From Membranipora membranacea (Eukaryota > Bryozoa > Gymnolaemata > Cheilostomatida > Membraniporidae): a DNA stretch of 64,000 bases. The notes under the pieces are model-generated. The model searched no databases and was not told the DNA's origin. It saw only the letters and a list, made by a program, of their open reading frames with translations. How positions within the stretch are numbered: position 1 is the stretch's first letter; every line of letters starts with the position of its first letter. The DNA is taken from contig OU612073.1 in assembly GCA_914767715.1 (NCBI GenBank), positions 14,074,001 to 14,138,000 on the forward strand, read 5' to 3'. Below are positions 1-12,200 of this stretch, in pieces. Position numbers and translations under genes: made by a program.

Positions 1-145
1 AGCCTCAGCCATATTAAAAGGTTTATTTCAAAGGTTGCCAATGTACTTTAAATAGATTGAGAGCTTAAAAATGTTACCAAATAATGCAATGTTGAAAAAA
101 ACGACAATACCACTCAATTCTGTGTAACAAGATTTTGTCACTTAC

Positions 146-3100
146 GGATGCCAGCTTAAGTTGAATCCTAGGTTGGTGATGTTGTTGTCTCGAAAACTGA
201 CAGTAGATTCCAAAACTTCATGCAGATTATTCGCATGAAGAATATCAGGCGGCTGTCCGTAATAGGCGAGTGGCTTAGCCAATCCCATGGAAATTGGGTC
301 GAATCCCCGAAGTAGTGTTGTTATATCAGTCAATCGAATGATATTATGATCGCAATCACATATCTTGAGGGAGGGAAAACTATAACAGTCATAAACATAT
401 TCGGTAAGTTTATTCCATCGGAAATCTATGATCTGCATATGTCTAGACCCAATCGGCAGGCTACCTGGTGTGCCATCTTCTCGAGAATAAGCTATACTTT
501 CAAGACGCCCATCATGCATAGAAAGAATCCTCAACCTCCTCAGTTTTGTGAAAATCCCCTCTTGCAGAACAGTTATGCGGCTGTAATCGATGCTCAATGT
601 ATCAAGATTCACCAAATCATCAAACATACCGGAAGTTAGATTTTCTAGTTTAGTGTGACGAATGTAAAGCTTTTGCAGAGTGGTCATATTACGGAAAATA
701 TCTGCTGGCAATCGAGTAAAAGGGTTCTCGGAAATATCAAGGAAATGAATGTCAGTTAATCCTTGAAAACAGCCTTCAGGGATGCCATCGATGTCGTTAG
801 AGCAGAGAACAAGCTCATTGAGGCTGCCATTGGCGTTGCAAATCGCTGTGATATCGAACGCTGCAACATTGGTTATGCTGAGAATTCTCCGCAGCTTAGA
901 GTTCTCCGTTTGGTTTGCCATGTGGTAGGTAAGATGCTTATAGTAATCTGAATGGTCGAAGTGAAATGGCAGTGACTTTCGCTCTTTATCCCAAGGAAAG
1001 TTGAGTTTGTCTGTTTTATCTTTAGCATACACATGTTTTATAGCGAGTGATTGGAGATGTGGAAATATATTCTGCAGAACAGCAGAGCTGTAGGTGATTT
1101 GTCCTGGAAGGCATCCTTTCTGAAGTTTCGAGTCTCTCATACAGTGTATAACTAACACCAACACCGAGGGCATAGTGTTCTGCGATGGAAGCAGTTTAAC
1201 TATATCAATTTTTTGGCTAACGTTGGAAGAGAAAATCAGCCTCAGCTCTGTTAACTGATCAAAATTAGGAGTATCATCAACAGCAGGGCGTATTCTGGAG
1301 GGTTCATCGCTGATAACAGATTCCATGGAGACAAGTGAAACTTTATCAGCTAAATAATTAATATCATCATAACTGGTGTTGCAGTTTTCAATGCGCAGTG
1401 ATGAAGCCATCAGTTTGTTCTCGATTACTGTCGCTGAAAAGTCTGAAATATAAAAGTTTAATATATAGATATGAACTTTTTTTTGGATAATAAACATTCG
1501 GTGAAATTATTTTATAGAATACCCAAAAAAAATGAAAAGAAAAATACTGACTACCAAAAAACGGAAGCACTCAAGTTGACTCAGAAGTCTGGTGCCTCTT
1601 TAGTGAGGTTTTACGGTTACATGTGTGTATACTGTATACACACATGTAACACTGACTCAATAGTGGTTTAAGGATGATTGAGGTACTAATAACTATTGTT
1701 GCAAATACAAGCAAGGAAAAACGGTGCTGCCATTGAATTCCATATCGGAATAGTACAATTCTGTGGGGGCTGCATATTAAAACTGAGATAATTGCACACT
1801 GTTTATTCTTGGCTGGGCAAGGACCAATACCACTGTTAGTAATAGTTGAACTTCAATCTCCTAATGTAAATTGTCAAATATTTCCCTACTTCCAAGATGT
1901 AACAGTTTCTCCTTGGTAATACCACCAAGTTGTTCAGATATAGCGTTGGGATTTAAATTCTGTGCCTTCAAGAAGTGTCAATACAAGGTTATGATTGAGG
2001 AAGTAGTTGTAGTCTTAATTTCTTTTTTAATAGACCAACATTTCTCATCCAGTTAACATAATATAATCAAGCTTGCATAAATATGCTGTGATTCATTGTA
2101 TTCAGACATTTTGAAAACCGGTCACTCCCTAAACCTGTTTACTTCAAGGTAGCGTCAATATCAGAATTTACATAGAAGTCAGAGTCCAGGGTTGCCTCCT
2201 TAGACAACTTCAACAATTTATTGTCTATATCTTATCACTTAAACAATAAAACTCCATGATCAAGGAGTCTTTAACTCCTTGTACAAATCAAACACAATCC
2301 CTATAAGCTTTTCTGAAAAAGCTTATCTTGAAAAGCATGAAGGATAGGTGTAAAGACACTCCTATCTTGTAGAAGCCACCATAATTGAACTTCTCCATTA
2401 CCTTCTCGTCACACGTAGGAGCAATCTCGAGTCTTGATATATTCAGGCTCCCGAAACACTTTTTTTTTTGCTTTTGTGAGAAACCAAGTCAATTAGGACA
2501 ATTGAGTATAAATGAGGCTAAGCAATGACCAGATTTTGTTTCTTGCTTGCCTTGCAATGATGTTCTTTACCAATGTACCCTACGGACCTAGTCTGAGCCC
2601 CCCAGACTTTTGCCCCTCGCCCGACGGCCTCCCGGCGAGGGCCTAGATGAGTAGGATAATGCATCGCAAATGCTTGAAATAGTGAAATTTATTGCTCGCT
2701 AACATCAATGAACCGATGAGGGAGTTCATTAGTAATATCTATATACTTAGCTAGCTACCATTTGGTACTAGCCAACATAGAGTCACCCCAAAGCAGATAA
2801 ACAAACTTTAATCAATATTTCCTCTCCTAGGGTAGTCTACATTTATAGATGCCAATCAGGGAGAGTAACAACTGTTCGTAATTCAATTACAATGTGATTA
2901 TTTACCCTTACCCATTACCAATTACCCTTACCCATCAGCAGACTGGCCAGATAGTGATTAAAGCTGTGATTTTAGGATCCGATAATATTAACATTGTCAG
3001 ATAATCATCAACATTGATATAATATAATATACCTAATATGATATGCTCACCTATAGAGTGATGGTGATCTGGGCATCTTATATATACATCTATGTCACAG

Positions 3101-3363
3101 TAGTCGCTGAGATTACATCTATACGGCGTTGTGTGATTGTAGTTCAGTATATCCTCGAAAAAATCAATAGTACATATCTCATCAGTCACGTTACATAGGA
3201 GTGGTAGATTGCTCACATCAGTCCCATTTCTGCTCCATTTCGGCGGCACAAGATTCAGTCGACGACATGAAAGACACGATTCTCCTGGTAAAGCTGCAGA
3301 TGGATGAATTGCGGAGCTAAGAATGCTTACTGCAAATACGAACAGCCGCAGTTCCGCATACAT
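146..3363 (-). CDS. Toll-like receptor, copy A (partial; exons 1-2 of 4)
   Basis: The window holds the N-terminal half of a Toll-like receptor, a pattern-recognition membrane receptor. Exon 1 (3363-3051) starts at an ATG and encodes a hydrophobic signal peptide (about residues 1-25) and a Cys-rich N-terminal region (CLSC, C-x-C spacing). It ends in phase 1 at a GTGAGC donor. Exon 2 (1442-146, 1297 nt) follows a TTTCAG acceptor and carries about seven leucine-rich repeats, then ends in phase 2 at GTAAGT. Exons 3-4 (second LRR/Cys clusters, TM, TIR) should lie left of the window. Exon lengths equal those of TLR-B exactly, and both frames are open. By hand, exon 2 differs from TLR-B by roughly 13 amino-acid changes and about 7 silent ones, so the copy looks functional but is diverging in its ligand-facing part. 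Confidence 0.88.
2592..2640. mobile_element. 49-bp GC-rich insertion with 6-bp target duplication
   Basis: It is present in TLR-A intron 1 and absent at the matching site of unit B (near 20176). It is flanked by RCCTAG on both sides (2586-2591 and 2641-2646). The insert is very GC-rich in an AT-rich intron and contains a short stem, CCTCGCC with GGCGAGG. No family is recognised. Confidence 0.7.
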
Positions 3364-5275
3364 GGTGTCGATTACAAAAATGCAATGACCGAGGTGTGCG
3401 CTGTTGAACAGTCACGGATCAAGGATGTTGTGAGCAAATATTAGAAGCAGGCACTCAATAAAGGCATAATATATCATTATTAAGTAAACAAAGGAGCTGC
3501 TTTAACTTCCTCCTTAGATGCCTTTTATGTGAATGTTTGAGGCTATTGAGAATGCTATTTACTGACCTGCTCTAACTTTTGTGCCCAATGTCGTTGTTGA
3601 ATAAAATGGTCGGTGTAACTGTCCGTGATGTTGTCGGTGAAGTTGTTGATGATACTGTTTGTGAAACTAGTGGTGAAGATGTTGTATAAATGTTGATAAA
3701 ATGTCGCTGTATGATGTGATGCTGCAATGTAGTCGTTATCCAGGTCATTTTAGCACCGTAAAAAAGCATTCCTCACGTCACACCCTAAGTTGTCGGTAAC
3801 ATTGAAAACTCAGCCATTTCATCAACAGGCCATTTGTTCGTGCCACTGTATCACTTGCTCACGCAGATATTTGATCACTTTCCCTTTTTATCACATCACT
3901 TTACAAGTCCACCTCAACTTCAGTCCCAACTCAAAAATGCCCTAAACTTATGAATAGTTTTTCTTCATCAAACCAAAAAACCAAGCTCTTGATGTTGGGT
4001 AAAGGCATACATTATTACTGTAAGGAACTCTCTCAATATCCACGATATAATATATAAAAGGGAACCGTATCATTTGAGATGACTGTTCAACTGAGGTCAC
4101 AATGAAAATGTTACATAAACCATGAATAATAACACCTGCAACTCAAGATATATTTTGCATGAAGAAAAAACATCTTTTATCGCTATACATGATTATTACA
4201 ATGGTACTGCCAGCGGAATGAAATGCTGCCACTAGTGTAAATTGTAAATCTAAATGCACTATCGAGAGGATAGGTTGTGCCAGTTAGTTTACTTAGCCTG
4301 ATAAACATCCCAATACTCTAATCAGGCTTACCAGTCTGCTGGTAAAGCTACCACAGAGTCAATGTTTACCTTAGTGTTTGTGATTTGCCCATAGATGAGC
4401 AACAAAGTAAATTGCAGAAAATGGAGCCCCTTGTTACTTTCGTATTGCCTAACCATTGGTTGGCTCAAGAAGTCCTCTAGGTTGACATAAAACGCTGTGC
4501 ATTGTAAAGGCCGTATACAGGAGAAATCCAGGGAGGTGGAAGGGGCCATCTTTTAGTGTGAGATGTAGGCTCACTGGTAGGGGATCTAGAATGACAAACC
4601 AGTCGCTTGAGTATCCTGAGACTTTCTTCTCAGAGCCAGCTCACTAAATTTGGCCTAATGAGCTGAATCTACAATTTAAAAAACTCAATGATATCGAATG
4701 ATTGTAATCGACTCATAGTTTATTAAAGGTATAGCAAAATGATTCATAACTGAGAGTAAAAAAGTCATTGCATAAAAAGGAAGAAAATGTAAGCCGTGTA
4801 TCAGAATGAGGCAAGAAGTTGATTGAATCAAGTGATTTGGGATATAGGAAACAGTGTAATAAATTCAACTTCTTTATAAAAGAAAATAATACAAATGCAC
4901 AAGTTACGAATTGCCATTGCTTGGTTTGAATGTTGGGCAGGGAATGAGAGGCCAATACCCAAATCAGATGGCCCCACGTACTTTCTTGGCCAATCAACGA
5001 CCAGTGTGTCAGGGAATGTTCCCTGAACTCTTCGTTTAAGGTTTGCGCAAAAGAAGGCATAATAAATTCATCTCAACGATCAGAGTGCTAAATATGAGTG
5101 ATTCACTGAGTATTAAGGGATACAAAAATACAATCAATATCATCATCGCTATCATTACAGGTTTTTGATAATTTCTAACGTCTTACAAGGTAAAAGTAGC
5201 AAAAAATATATGTGAGCAAACAAAAAAATTTATGTGTCTGCCAAAGGCCTACAGGCGACTAGCCTATTAGGCCTA
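3364..5275. other. Intergenic region between TLR-A and receptor-A
   Basis: This holds the 5' flank of TLR-A and the 3' UTR of receptor-A; an AATAAA on the minus strand at 4724-4719 lies about 550 nt after the stop. Two minus-strand open stretches are conserved with unit B: 4549-4328, which ends at a GTAAGC donor-like site, and a Ser/Thr-rich one at 3769-3572, followed by GTCAGT. They may be 5' UTR exons of the TLR or simply conserved because the duplication is recent. I see no domain in them and do not call them genes. Confidence 0.5.
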
Positions 5276-8200
5276 CTAGCAATGACTGGTGTAGTTGACA
5301 GGTTGAGCTTCGTCGTAGGCGTCTGCGGCGGTGGTATAGTAATCTTCATCAGCAGCTGCAGCGATACTGTAATACTCCTCATCTATCACCTGTCCACCAT
5401 TGTTATTTTGCAGGTGCTGGTAGCCTGCCTGATAGCCTGTTGGAGGGATGTCATGTGATATGTCATTGGCACCTGATGTGGCGATTTTATCTGATAGTCC
5501 TTGCGGTGCATTGACAGATGACACGCTGGGCTTAGGAGCAATATTTGGCTTGGGTGCTGATGATTTCTTTGCTAAAGAAAGGAAATAGAACATTAGCGGG
5601 TATGAACTAAATAACTCACACATAACCATGGCATACACAAAATAGACAACCAGTTGGGTTGGGAGAGCAATGATACTAACTAATACAGCACTTTTACAAG
5701 GTTAAAAATATTGAAGAATTGTCCTCTATACAATTATGAGAACACAACTTTGTTGTAGTTGAGAGATGTTGAATTTCTATATCAGGCCAAAGTTTTATAG
5801 TCTAGTGTTAGGATAACATAAATTTAAAAAGTCCATAGTAATAGGGATATAGAATCATTGGATTATGAGAAGCTGATTCTTCTGCCTAGATAAGATAAGG
5901 AAGTGTGAATTTTATGGTTATTGCGACCTTGTTGGTATTTAATTTTTTGTTCTGCAAGCTACCTACCCTTCCAAACCTACATGGTTCAAAACTGGGAGCT
6001 GTGTTCTTTTGTTGGAGTATTACTAAATAAAAATAATCCGGGCATATGTCAACTTACAACATGGGAGATAGAACGCGCGGAGGCTTGGTGTATATCTTGT
6101 ATGCTGCAATCCTTTACTGCATTTTAAATGTTACTGCTATTGATTGTTGTCAAAAAAGTATATGGCGGGACCAAACATGAAAGGAACATCTATCTATTGA
6201 CTAATGTGATATTCCCACCGAAAACGAAGTTTGAGGTGGTATTATGGCAATGCCCATGAAGCAGTTCTCATAGGGGACTTCTGACAACTTATGTGGCAGC
6301 TGAGCCCTATTTTTGCACACAATAAACACCTACAGTTTTGCCTATCCATCCTCAATTATTGTCAAGATAACTAGATTCATACCTGATCTTCTCTTTTTCA
6401 TACTACTCCCAAAGAGAAGATCAGGTATGAATCTAGTTATCTTGACAATAATTGAGGATGGATAGGCAAAACTGTAGGTGTTTATTGTGTGCAAAAATAG
6501 GGCTCAGCTGCCACATAAGTTGTCAGAAGTCCCCTATGAGAACTGCTTCATGGGCATTGCCATAATACCACCTCAAACTTCGTTTTCGGTGGGATTATTT
6601 GATACATATCAGCTATCTAAACACTCAGACTCACAGAGTTCTTATGGTCTGTACACTCGGAATATTTACCTGAATCGCTATCTGTATGACTGGTGCCGAG
6701 TCGACCCTTTAATCTGCCTGCCGCGGCCACCACAGGCCTGAATTTACCACCCACAGCATCTAAGCCATCGCGTAGTCCTGTCTGTATCTTATAAGGTAGT
6801 TTTCTCCTCCTGTTAAAAAAAAGGACAGCAATAAGGAATCAAGTTGAGAACGGATGATATTGTTCAAAATCAGTCATAAATCAGTCATTATGATCTGGGT
6901 GACAAATTGATATCGAGACTTGCTCTATAGTGTCAAATTTAGGAAACAAAATATTCACGAAGTTCGATTTTGAAAATCGTTATGTTTCACTGAAGCTCCC
7001 AGTACACTATGAAACTATCACCAAATAACGATATATTATATACATTACCTGTAGAACACTGTGGTGATCACTATCAATATAACAAGTATGAGAATTATAG
7101 AGAGTACAACTGCGACAGCTGTTATAGTACCAGTGTTCCGCTCTACAAGTATACACACATATTTGGGTAAATTACAAGGTTTCCATAGAATTTTCCTTAA
7201 ATTTTTATATAAGGTGAACTCAGTTCTGAAGACTATCATTTTTATCTCTGAATACTCCAAAACTCAACTAGAAATTTCATTACAGGTATTCATATATGCA
7301 AATTGTGCAATTTTAGGAGAGTTATATCTAGCGACTTACACTGTAAGAAACATTGAATATAATGCCAGTTCTTGGTGGGACGCCCTTATGATTAGTGGGT
7401 ATAATAATATGAAATATTACTCTACAGAGATATGTGTGGCTTCAACCAAGTTGACTTTTCCCTGAATTCGATGAGAAAACAAAGTATATCTTTGCTCAAT
7501 TAAAATGGCGACTGTTACAACATTCCATGTCGTACACTATGGTATTTATTCACATTCACAGAGGCGTGGTAGGGAGAAGTTCATGAGAAGCATTAGAAGT
7601 AAAACCTAGTCAGAGGTGAGAATCTTGATTGCTACATATTTTGCACTCATCTTTCTTACATAAGACGGTAGGGTCATTAAACCGCTCGCCATGTTCCACT
7701 TTGGTGACAAAAATAACACAGACAGGATATGTCCTCGCTCTATGAAATTATGTTCATTCTTCAAACTTAGTCATCGTCCTAATTAGTCAGATATGATCTA
7801 GCTTCATGCCCAGAGCAGAGCAACAACCATAAACATTGTGTAATTCATCAAACGCTATGGTATGTTTTAGCAGCAGACAAAACAGCCGGACACGTAACTT
7901 TCTTACAAACTAAATTAAGAGGTAGGTCAAATCCCTAATTCGTGCCAGAAGGTGTTGCTGGGAATCCCAAAAATGACATAATACGATGGAAATGTTGTTG
8001 GCACAGCCATCACGCTAATTTGATTACCAGAGCCTTGCTAGGAGTGGTAGTTGTGAACAAAGCGGAGATGATTATATAACGGCTGATGCTAAAATTCAAA
8101 TAGACATTATAAATGTACAATGTGACTTACCTGTTTGCCCAATTCTTTCAGCACCTCCTGCACCCAGAGTGATATTATTACTGCTGACAGTGGTGGATGT

Positions 8201-8313
8201 AACACCCCCACTTACAGGGTATACTGTACTGAGGGGTTGAGTAGAGCTAGCCGACAGGGTCGTAGTAGGGGTTGTGACAGGGGTAGTAGTACTTGTAGTA
8301 GGTACTGTGACGC
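5276..8313 (-). pseudogene. Lectin-type receptor, copy A: 5'-truncated, tail-shortened
   Basis: Four exons match receptor-B. Exon 4 (8313-8131) is the Thr/Ser/Pro-rich stalk, exon 5 (7142-7049) the TM helix, exon 6 (6809-6670) a basic juxtamembrane segment, and exon 10 (5571-5276) a Pro-rich tail with EEYYSI and YYTT near the C-terminus. Exons 1-3 (signal peptide and lectin domain) are missing because the duplication junction falls just upstream. Exons 7-9 are gone with the segment replaced by the palindrome. Exons 7-9 total 372 nt and run from phase 1 to phase 1, so joining exon 6 to exon 10 keeps the frame. Exons 4-6 contain no in-frame Met, so by itself the copy has no start. It is either a pseudogene or uses exons of the upstream TLR-B gene. 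Confidence 0.85.
6214..6593. repeat. Perfect 380-bp palindrome, 183-bp arms, 14-bp loop
   Basis: Arms 6214-6396 and 6411-6593 are reverse complements with no mismatch that I can find; the loop is 6397-6410. Unit B has instead 1.9 kb (about 23745-25617) carrying receptor exons 7-9. In unit B both edges of that segment read GTGATATT, and the same word borders the palindrome on its left here, followed by ATTATT on its right. This suggests a microhomology deletion with insertion of the hairpin, or a foldback element flanked by ATT. Transcribed from receptor-A it would form a long intronic hairpin. Confidence 0.93.
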
Positions 8314-9227
8314 CTACAAATAATTTATTTTCACTTATTTATCCATAAACAGTATGAAAGGATGATTATTATGATATCCATCGTTATGATATCCATCATT
8401 ATGATCAACATGATTTTACCAAACAATTTTTTTATGTATCATCAGATAACATGTTTTGGGCTCATCATATTGTCAAAAATCAAACCAAACTTACAGTAAA
8501 CCACACTTAGTTTATCAATTCATAGTTCTAAGTTATTCCATCCACAGTTCATGCAGCCAACTCACAGCTCACATACCCTTTCATTCAGATATTTTCAAAT
8601 CAAGGCCGTTCATAAACATCAAAATGCCACTCAAAAAATCTCAAGTAACCTTTATAGTACATTTAGCCTTTCATATCTGACAAAATAATAACAGGATGTC
8701 CTCAAAATTCACATCACTTATAGTGACACAAACAAGATGACCTATATTACTGCCTGATTTTTTCAAAAATAAGTGTGTAAGTGTGTTTGGATGGCCGGTT
8801 TTGGGAAGTCCCGGAGAGGCTTTTCGAATGACACCTCTCTCCTAACTTGTTGCCAAATTGTGTCAATTCTCACTCGCAGAAATACAGAGAACTCTAGGGA
8901 TGACTGGATGAGGCTGTCGGATTTTAGGCGTTTATTGAATTGATAAAATAAGAGATACAAAATTTGACATTATTAGAGGCTGCAAAAATCAGAGTCTGGT
9001 AAAATTTATCCTTGAAAAATTTACACATCAAAAGGTTTGAATACTATTGTCTGATATGGGTATCTATATAGACAAAGTTTGGTCCATTTGCCTGCGTTCA
9101 GAGCTGCTTCCGATCCACTTGTGGAAGGGAGCAAATGGAATGCAGGCAATTTGATCAAACTTGATCTAGTATCTAGCAATTAATGCTTGAACCATACAAT
9201 GACTAATTGTTCTAATCTTGTATGTCC
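8314..9227. other. Duplication junction and 3' flank of TLR-B
   Basis: 8314-8895 is intron 3 of receptor-A, homologous to 27308-27913. From about 8896 the sequence is the left end of unit B, i.e. downstream flank of TLR-B. A minus-strand AATAAA (8936-8931) sits about 290 nt after the TLR-B stop and within 40 bp of the junction, so the TLR-B transcript probably ends almost at the breakpoint. A small inverted-repeat element lies at 9073-9157. Confidence 0.75.
9073..9157. mobile_element. MITE, TTTGCCTGC family, copy 1
   Basis: Imperfect terminal inverted repeats read TTTGCCTGCGTTC at the left and GGAATGCAGGCAATTTG at the right, with an inner GCTTCC/GGGAGC pair. The same ends occur at 10124-10240 and 49775-49885. 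There is no coding capacity. Confidence 0.6.
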
Positions 9228-12200
9228 TCAGGCATTATAACTCTGGTCGGATTCCTCTGGTACTGAGAGAAGCGGTGTGGATTCAGACATATCGACAGAG
9301 TCGCTGTCGTCCGTCTCGTCAGCTGAGTTACCACTGGAAGTAGTGAAGTCTGGCATGTGTGAGACAGGTGTAGGAAGAGATCGAGTGCTCTTAGGAGGAA
9401 TCCAGTAAGACACCTGTGACCAGAATCTTCTATTGTTAGCCGCAATAAAACAGTTGGTGGCAATATACTGATTGAAGATCTCCCTCCCACCAAAGTCTAT
9501 GTTGCTTTGTAAAGTTATCATAATCAGAAAGCGTCTATTTCCATTCGATAAGCATCTGGTCTCAGCTTGCTGAAAGTCGTTTAACGCTTCGGCGTCTCTC
9601 ATCAGGTTTTGAGACAATACGACAGCTACCCGATGACTCTTTGATATAAAGTTTACAACTTGATTCGCGTCATTCTCGCCGATCATGAAATCTCTTCTCC
9701 TGTCCACTGTACGAAAGCCTTGCTGTTCAAGCCCTACTAATAACGTGCGCTGAACCCAGATGTAGTCCTTGTCAGAGTAAATCACATACACATCATGCTC
9801 TTTATCACTTTCATGCTCTTGGTGATCAAACGGATGCCAGTTGAATTTCTCGTAAAGTATTATTTTCAGTTCAAACTGGTAGACGTATATCGTAATCATG
9901 AATATGATGACAGCTAGCAGTCCAAAGATAATGAACATTAGATAGAATAATTCTAAATGCTGCTTTCTGTCGCAGGTGAAATCTTTGGATAATTCCAGCT
10001 GTATGATTGGATGGTCTACAAGGGCAAAAGAAAATAATATGAAATTAGCTTGAATAGCCTGGAGGTTAATTTGGCTGCTGGTTATTTTGAGTAGAATCGT
10101 AGGCGTTGATGTTTGGTTAGACCAAGTTTGGTCTATTTGCCTGCATTTGCATTTGCTCCCCCTTCACTGGTCAAGCCACAGGCAGAAAGGGGATGGGGAG
10201 CAACTGCAATGCAGGCAAACTGGATCAATCAATGGTAGATCCGGCTACCAAATCCCCGCAAAATCTTTTAATGTTGGATAACAAAACTATCAGGTTTTTA
10301 GGTAGGTATGATTGCGCTGTTTATGAGTTGCTATAATGTTACGGTAATATTTGATCAGTCACACTCACCTGTTTTCTCACAGTACAAGGCCTGATATCCT
10401 TCTATGATAGTAAGATTGCCCTTGTTGCCACCATGTGCATTAAAATCATTTTGTTGGAACCATTTCTTCAGCCATTTGGTGCTACAGTCACACATTAGTT
10501 CGTGATTAGGAAGTGACACCCGTTTAAGCCTCATATCTTTTATACGCTGAGGAAGGTATTCTATTCCAGTCTCTGCTAGATACAGTCCTTCCACACTCTT
10601 CAGACAGCGTAGTAAATAATCCAAACTGCAGTACGGCTTACTGTAATTGTCCTTAACCATTATAGGATTGTCCTCAAGATTAAGGCTTGTCACATTCCAC
10701 AACCACTGATATCCTGTTGAAGTGCATTCTGGGAGTACTGATATACTATTTTGGGCAAGGCTCACTACCAGTTTTGCTCCACTCGGCGGGATTGGAATAT
10801 TTCTGGGAAAGCTTTTTAGGCCTTTGGACACGCATTTGATGTAATAATCAGGGCGATCATAGTGGGAGAAGCACTCGCAGTCTTTCGGACAATCCGTCAC
10901 TGTTTTGTTTATGCAGATGAAGTTTTCATCGCTCACATCAAGAAAACTCATCGGATTGTCACCTTGTCCCAACATAGGATTCAGTTTGCATTTCCAAGAC
11001 TGAAAGTCACTTTTATCTGGCAGTAGTGTGTTCCGGAATATATAAGGATCAACGTAATTGGTCAAGTTTTGAATGAACTGTTTCAATTGATACAGGTTGC
11101 AGTCGCATTCAAGCATCTTGGAAATGTTCTCGGACTCCAGATTGATGCGAGAGTTTATGAGGATAGCAGCAAGCTTTTCAATATTATCTCTGGGAAAGAA
11201 TAAGGATGAATAATTATATTAGTGTGACCAACCAATGGAGTAAAGTGTTTTGAAGTAGTTTAAAAACAAAATAATTATATTGCTAGCTATGCATACTTTA
11301 TATCCATATATATATTGCTGCAAGAGTGACCTCTCAGACAGAGGCATCCAGACCAAAAAAATAAATCCGGACAGATATTTTAATATTTATAATTATGCGT
11401 CTGGGACTGTAGTTTCAAATCACTGTCGCAGCTTTTGTAGTTCAACCATTATTTTTAGTCCAAATGGCCACTAACAGCAAACATCAACAGATATTCCAAG
11501 CTCGATAATTTAACTCAATCCACATTATAGACATAATAATAGATACTTCTCAAAAGCAAGTGGATTACGCATCATATGCTTCGCTGCTACAATTATGCTA
11601 TGAGCTAGGACCATTGGCTTGATTCTGCAGTGAACTCTTTGACAACCATTTTATTTTTGCTAGACAACTTCCGCCAACTAAAGAGGAATCCGTGTTCTAA
11701 ATTTTGAGCTTTTTTAAAACCATGTACTTAATCTATTAGCCTCAGCCATATTAAAAGGTGTATTTCAAAGGTTGCCAATGTACTTTAAATAGATTGAGAG
11801 CTTAAAAATGTTACCAAATAATGCAATGTGGAAAAAAACGACAATACCACTCAATTCTGTGTAAAAAGATTTTGTCACTTACGGATGCCAGCTTAAGTTG
11901 AATCCTAGGTTGGTGATGTTGTTGTCTCGAAAACTGACAGTAGATTCCAAAACTTCATGCAAATTATTCGCATGAAGAATATCAGGCGGCTGTCCGTAAT
12001 AGGCGAGTGGCTTAGCCAATCCCATGGAAATTGGGTCGAATCCCCGAAGTAGTGTTGTTATATCAGTCAATCGAATGATATTATGATCGCAATCACATAT
12101 CTTGAGGGAGGGAAAATTATAACAGTCATAAACATATTCGGTAAGTTTATTCCATCGGAGATCTATGATCTGCATATGTCTAGACCCAACCGGCAGGCTA

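Larger units (their letters stand above)
1..8895. repeat. Tandem duplication, unit A (left part off window)
   Basis: This stretch aligns nearly base for base with 11738-27913, covering TLR exons 1-2 and receptor exons 4, 5, 6 and 10. Breaks in the alignment are a 49-bp insertion here at 2592-2640, a palindrome here at 6214-6593 in place of 1.9 kb, and two insertions in unit B (about 13629-13849 and 13901-19511). Similarity stops abruptly near 8895, inside the receptor intron between exons 3 and 4. The part of unit A carrying TLR exons 3-4 lies left of the window. Confidence 0.95.

Noticed and set aside
346-951. Plus-strand open frames opposite the TLR exons (also 12083-12376)
   Set aside because: They are antisense shadows of the LRR exon, without domains or splice support.
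2905-2940. TTACCC words suggesting telomeric repeats (also near 20440)
   Set aside because: Only a few interrupted copies; no array. The units differ by one TTACCC, ordinary slippage.
4713-5060. Minus-strand 115-residue frame conserved in both copies
   Set aside because: It lies between the receptor-A stop and its likely poly(A) signal, so it is 3' UTR; no domain seen.
5234-5458. Plus-strand 74-residue frame identical in both units (also 22769-22993)
   Set aside because: Antisense to receptor exon 10; identity reflects the recent duplication.
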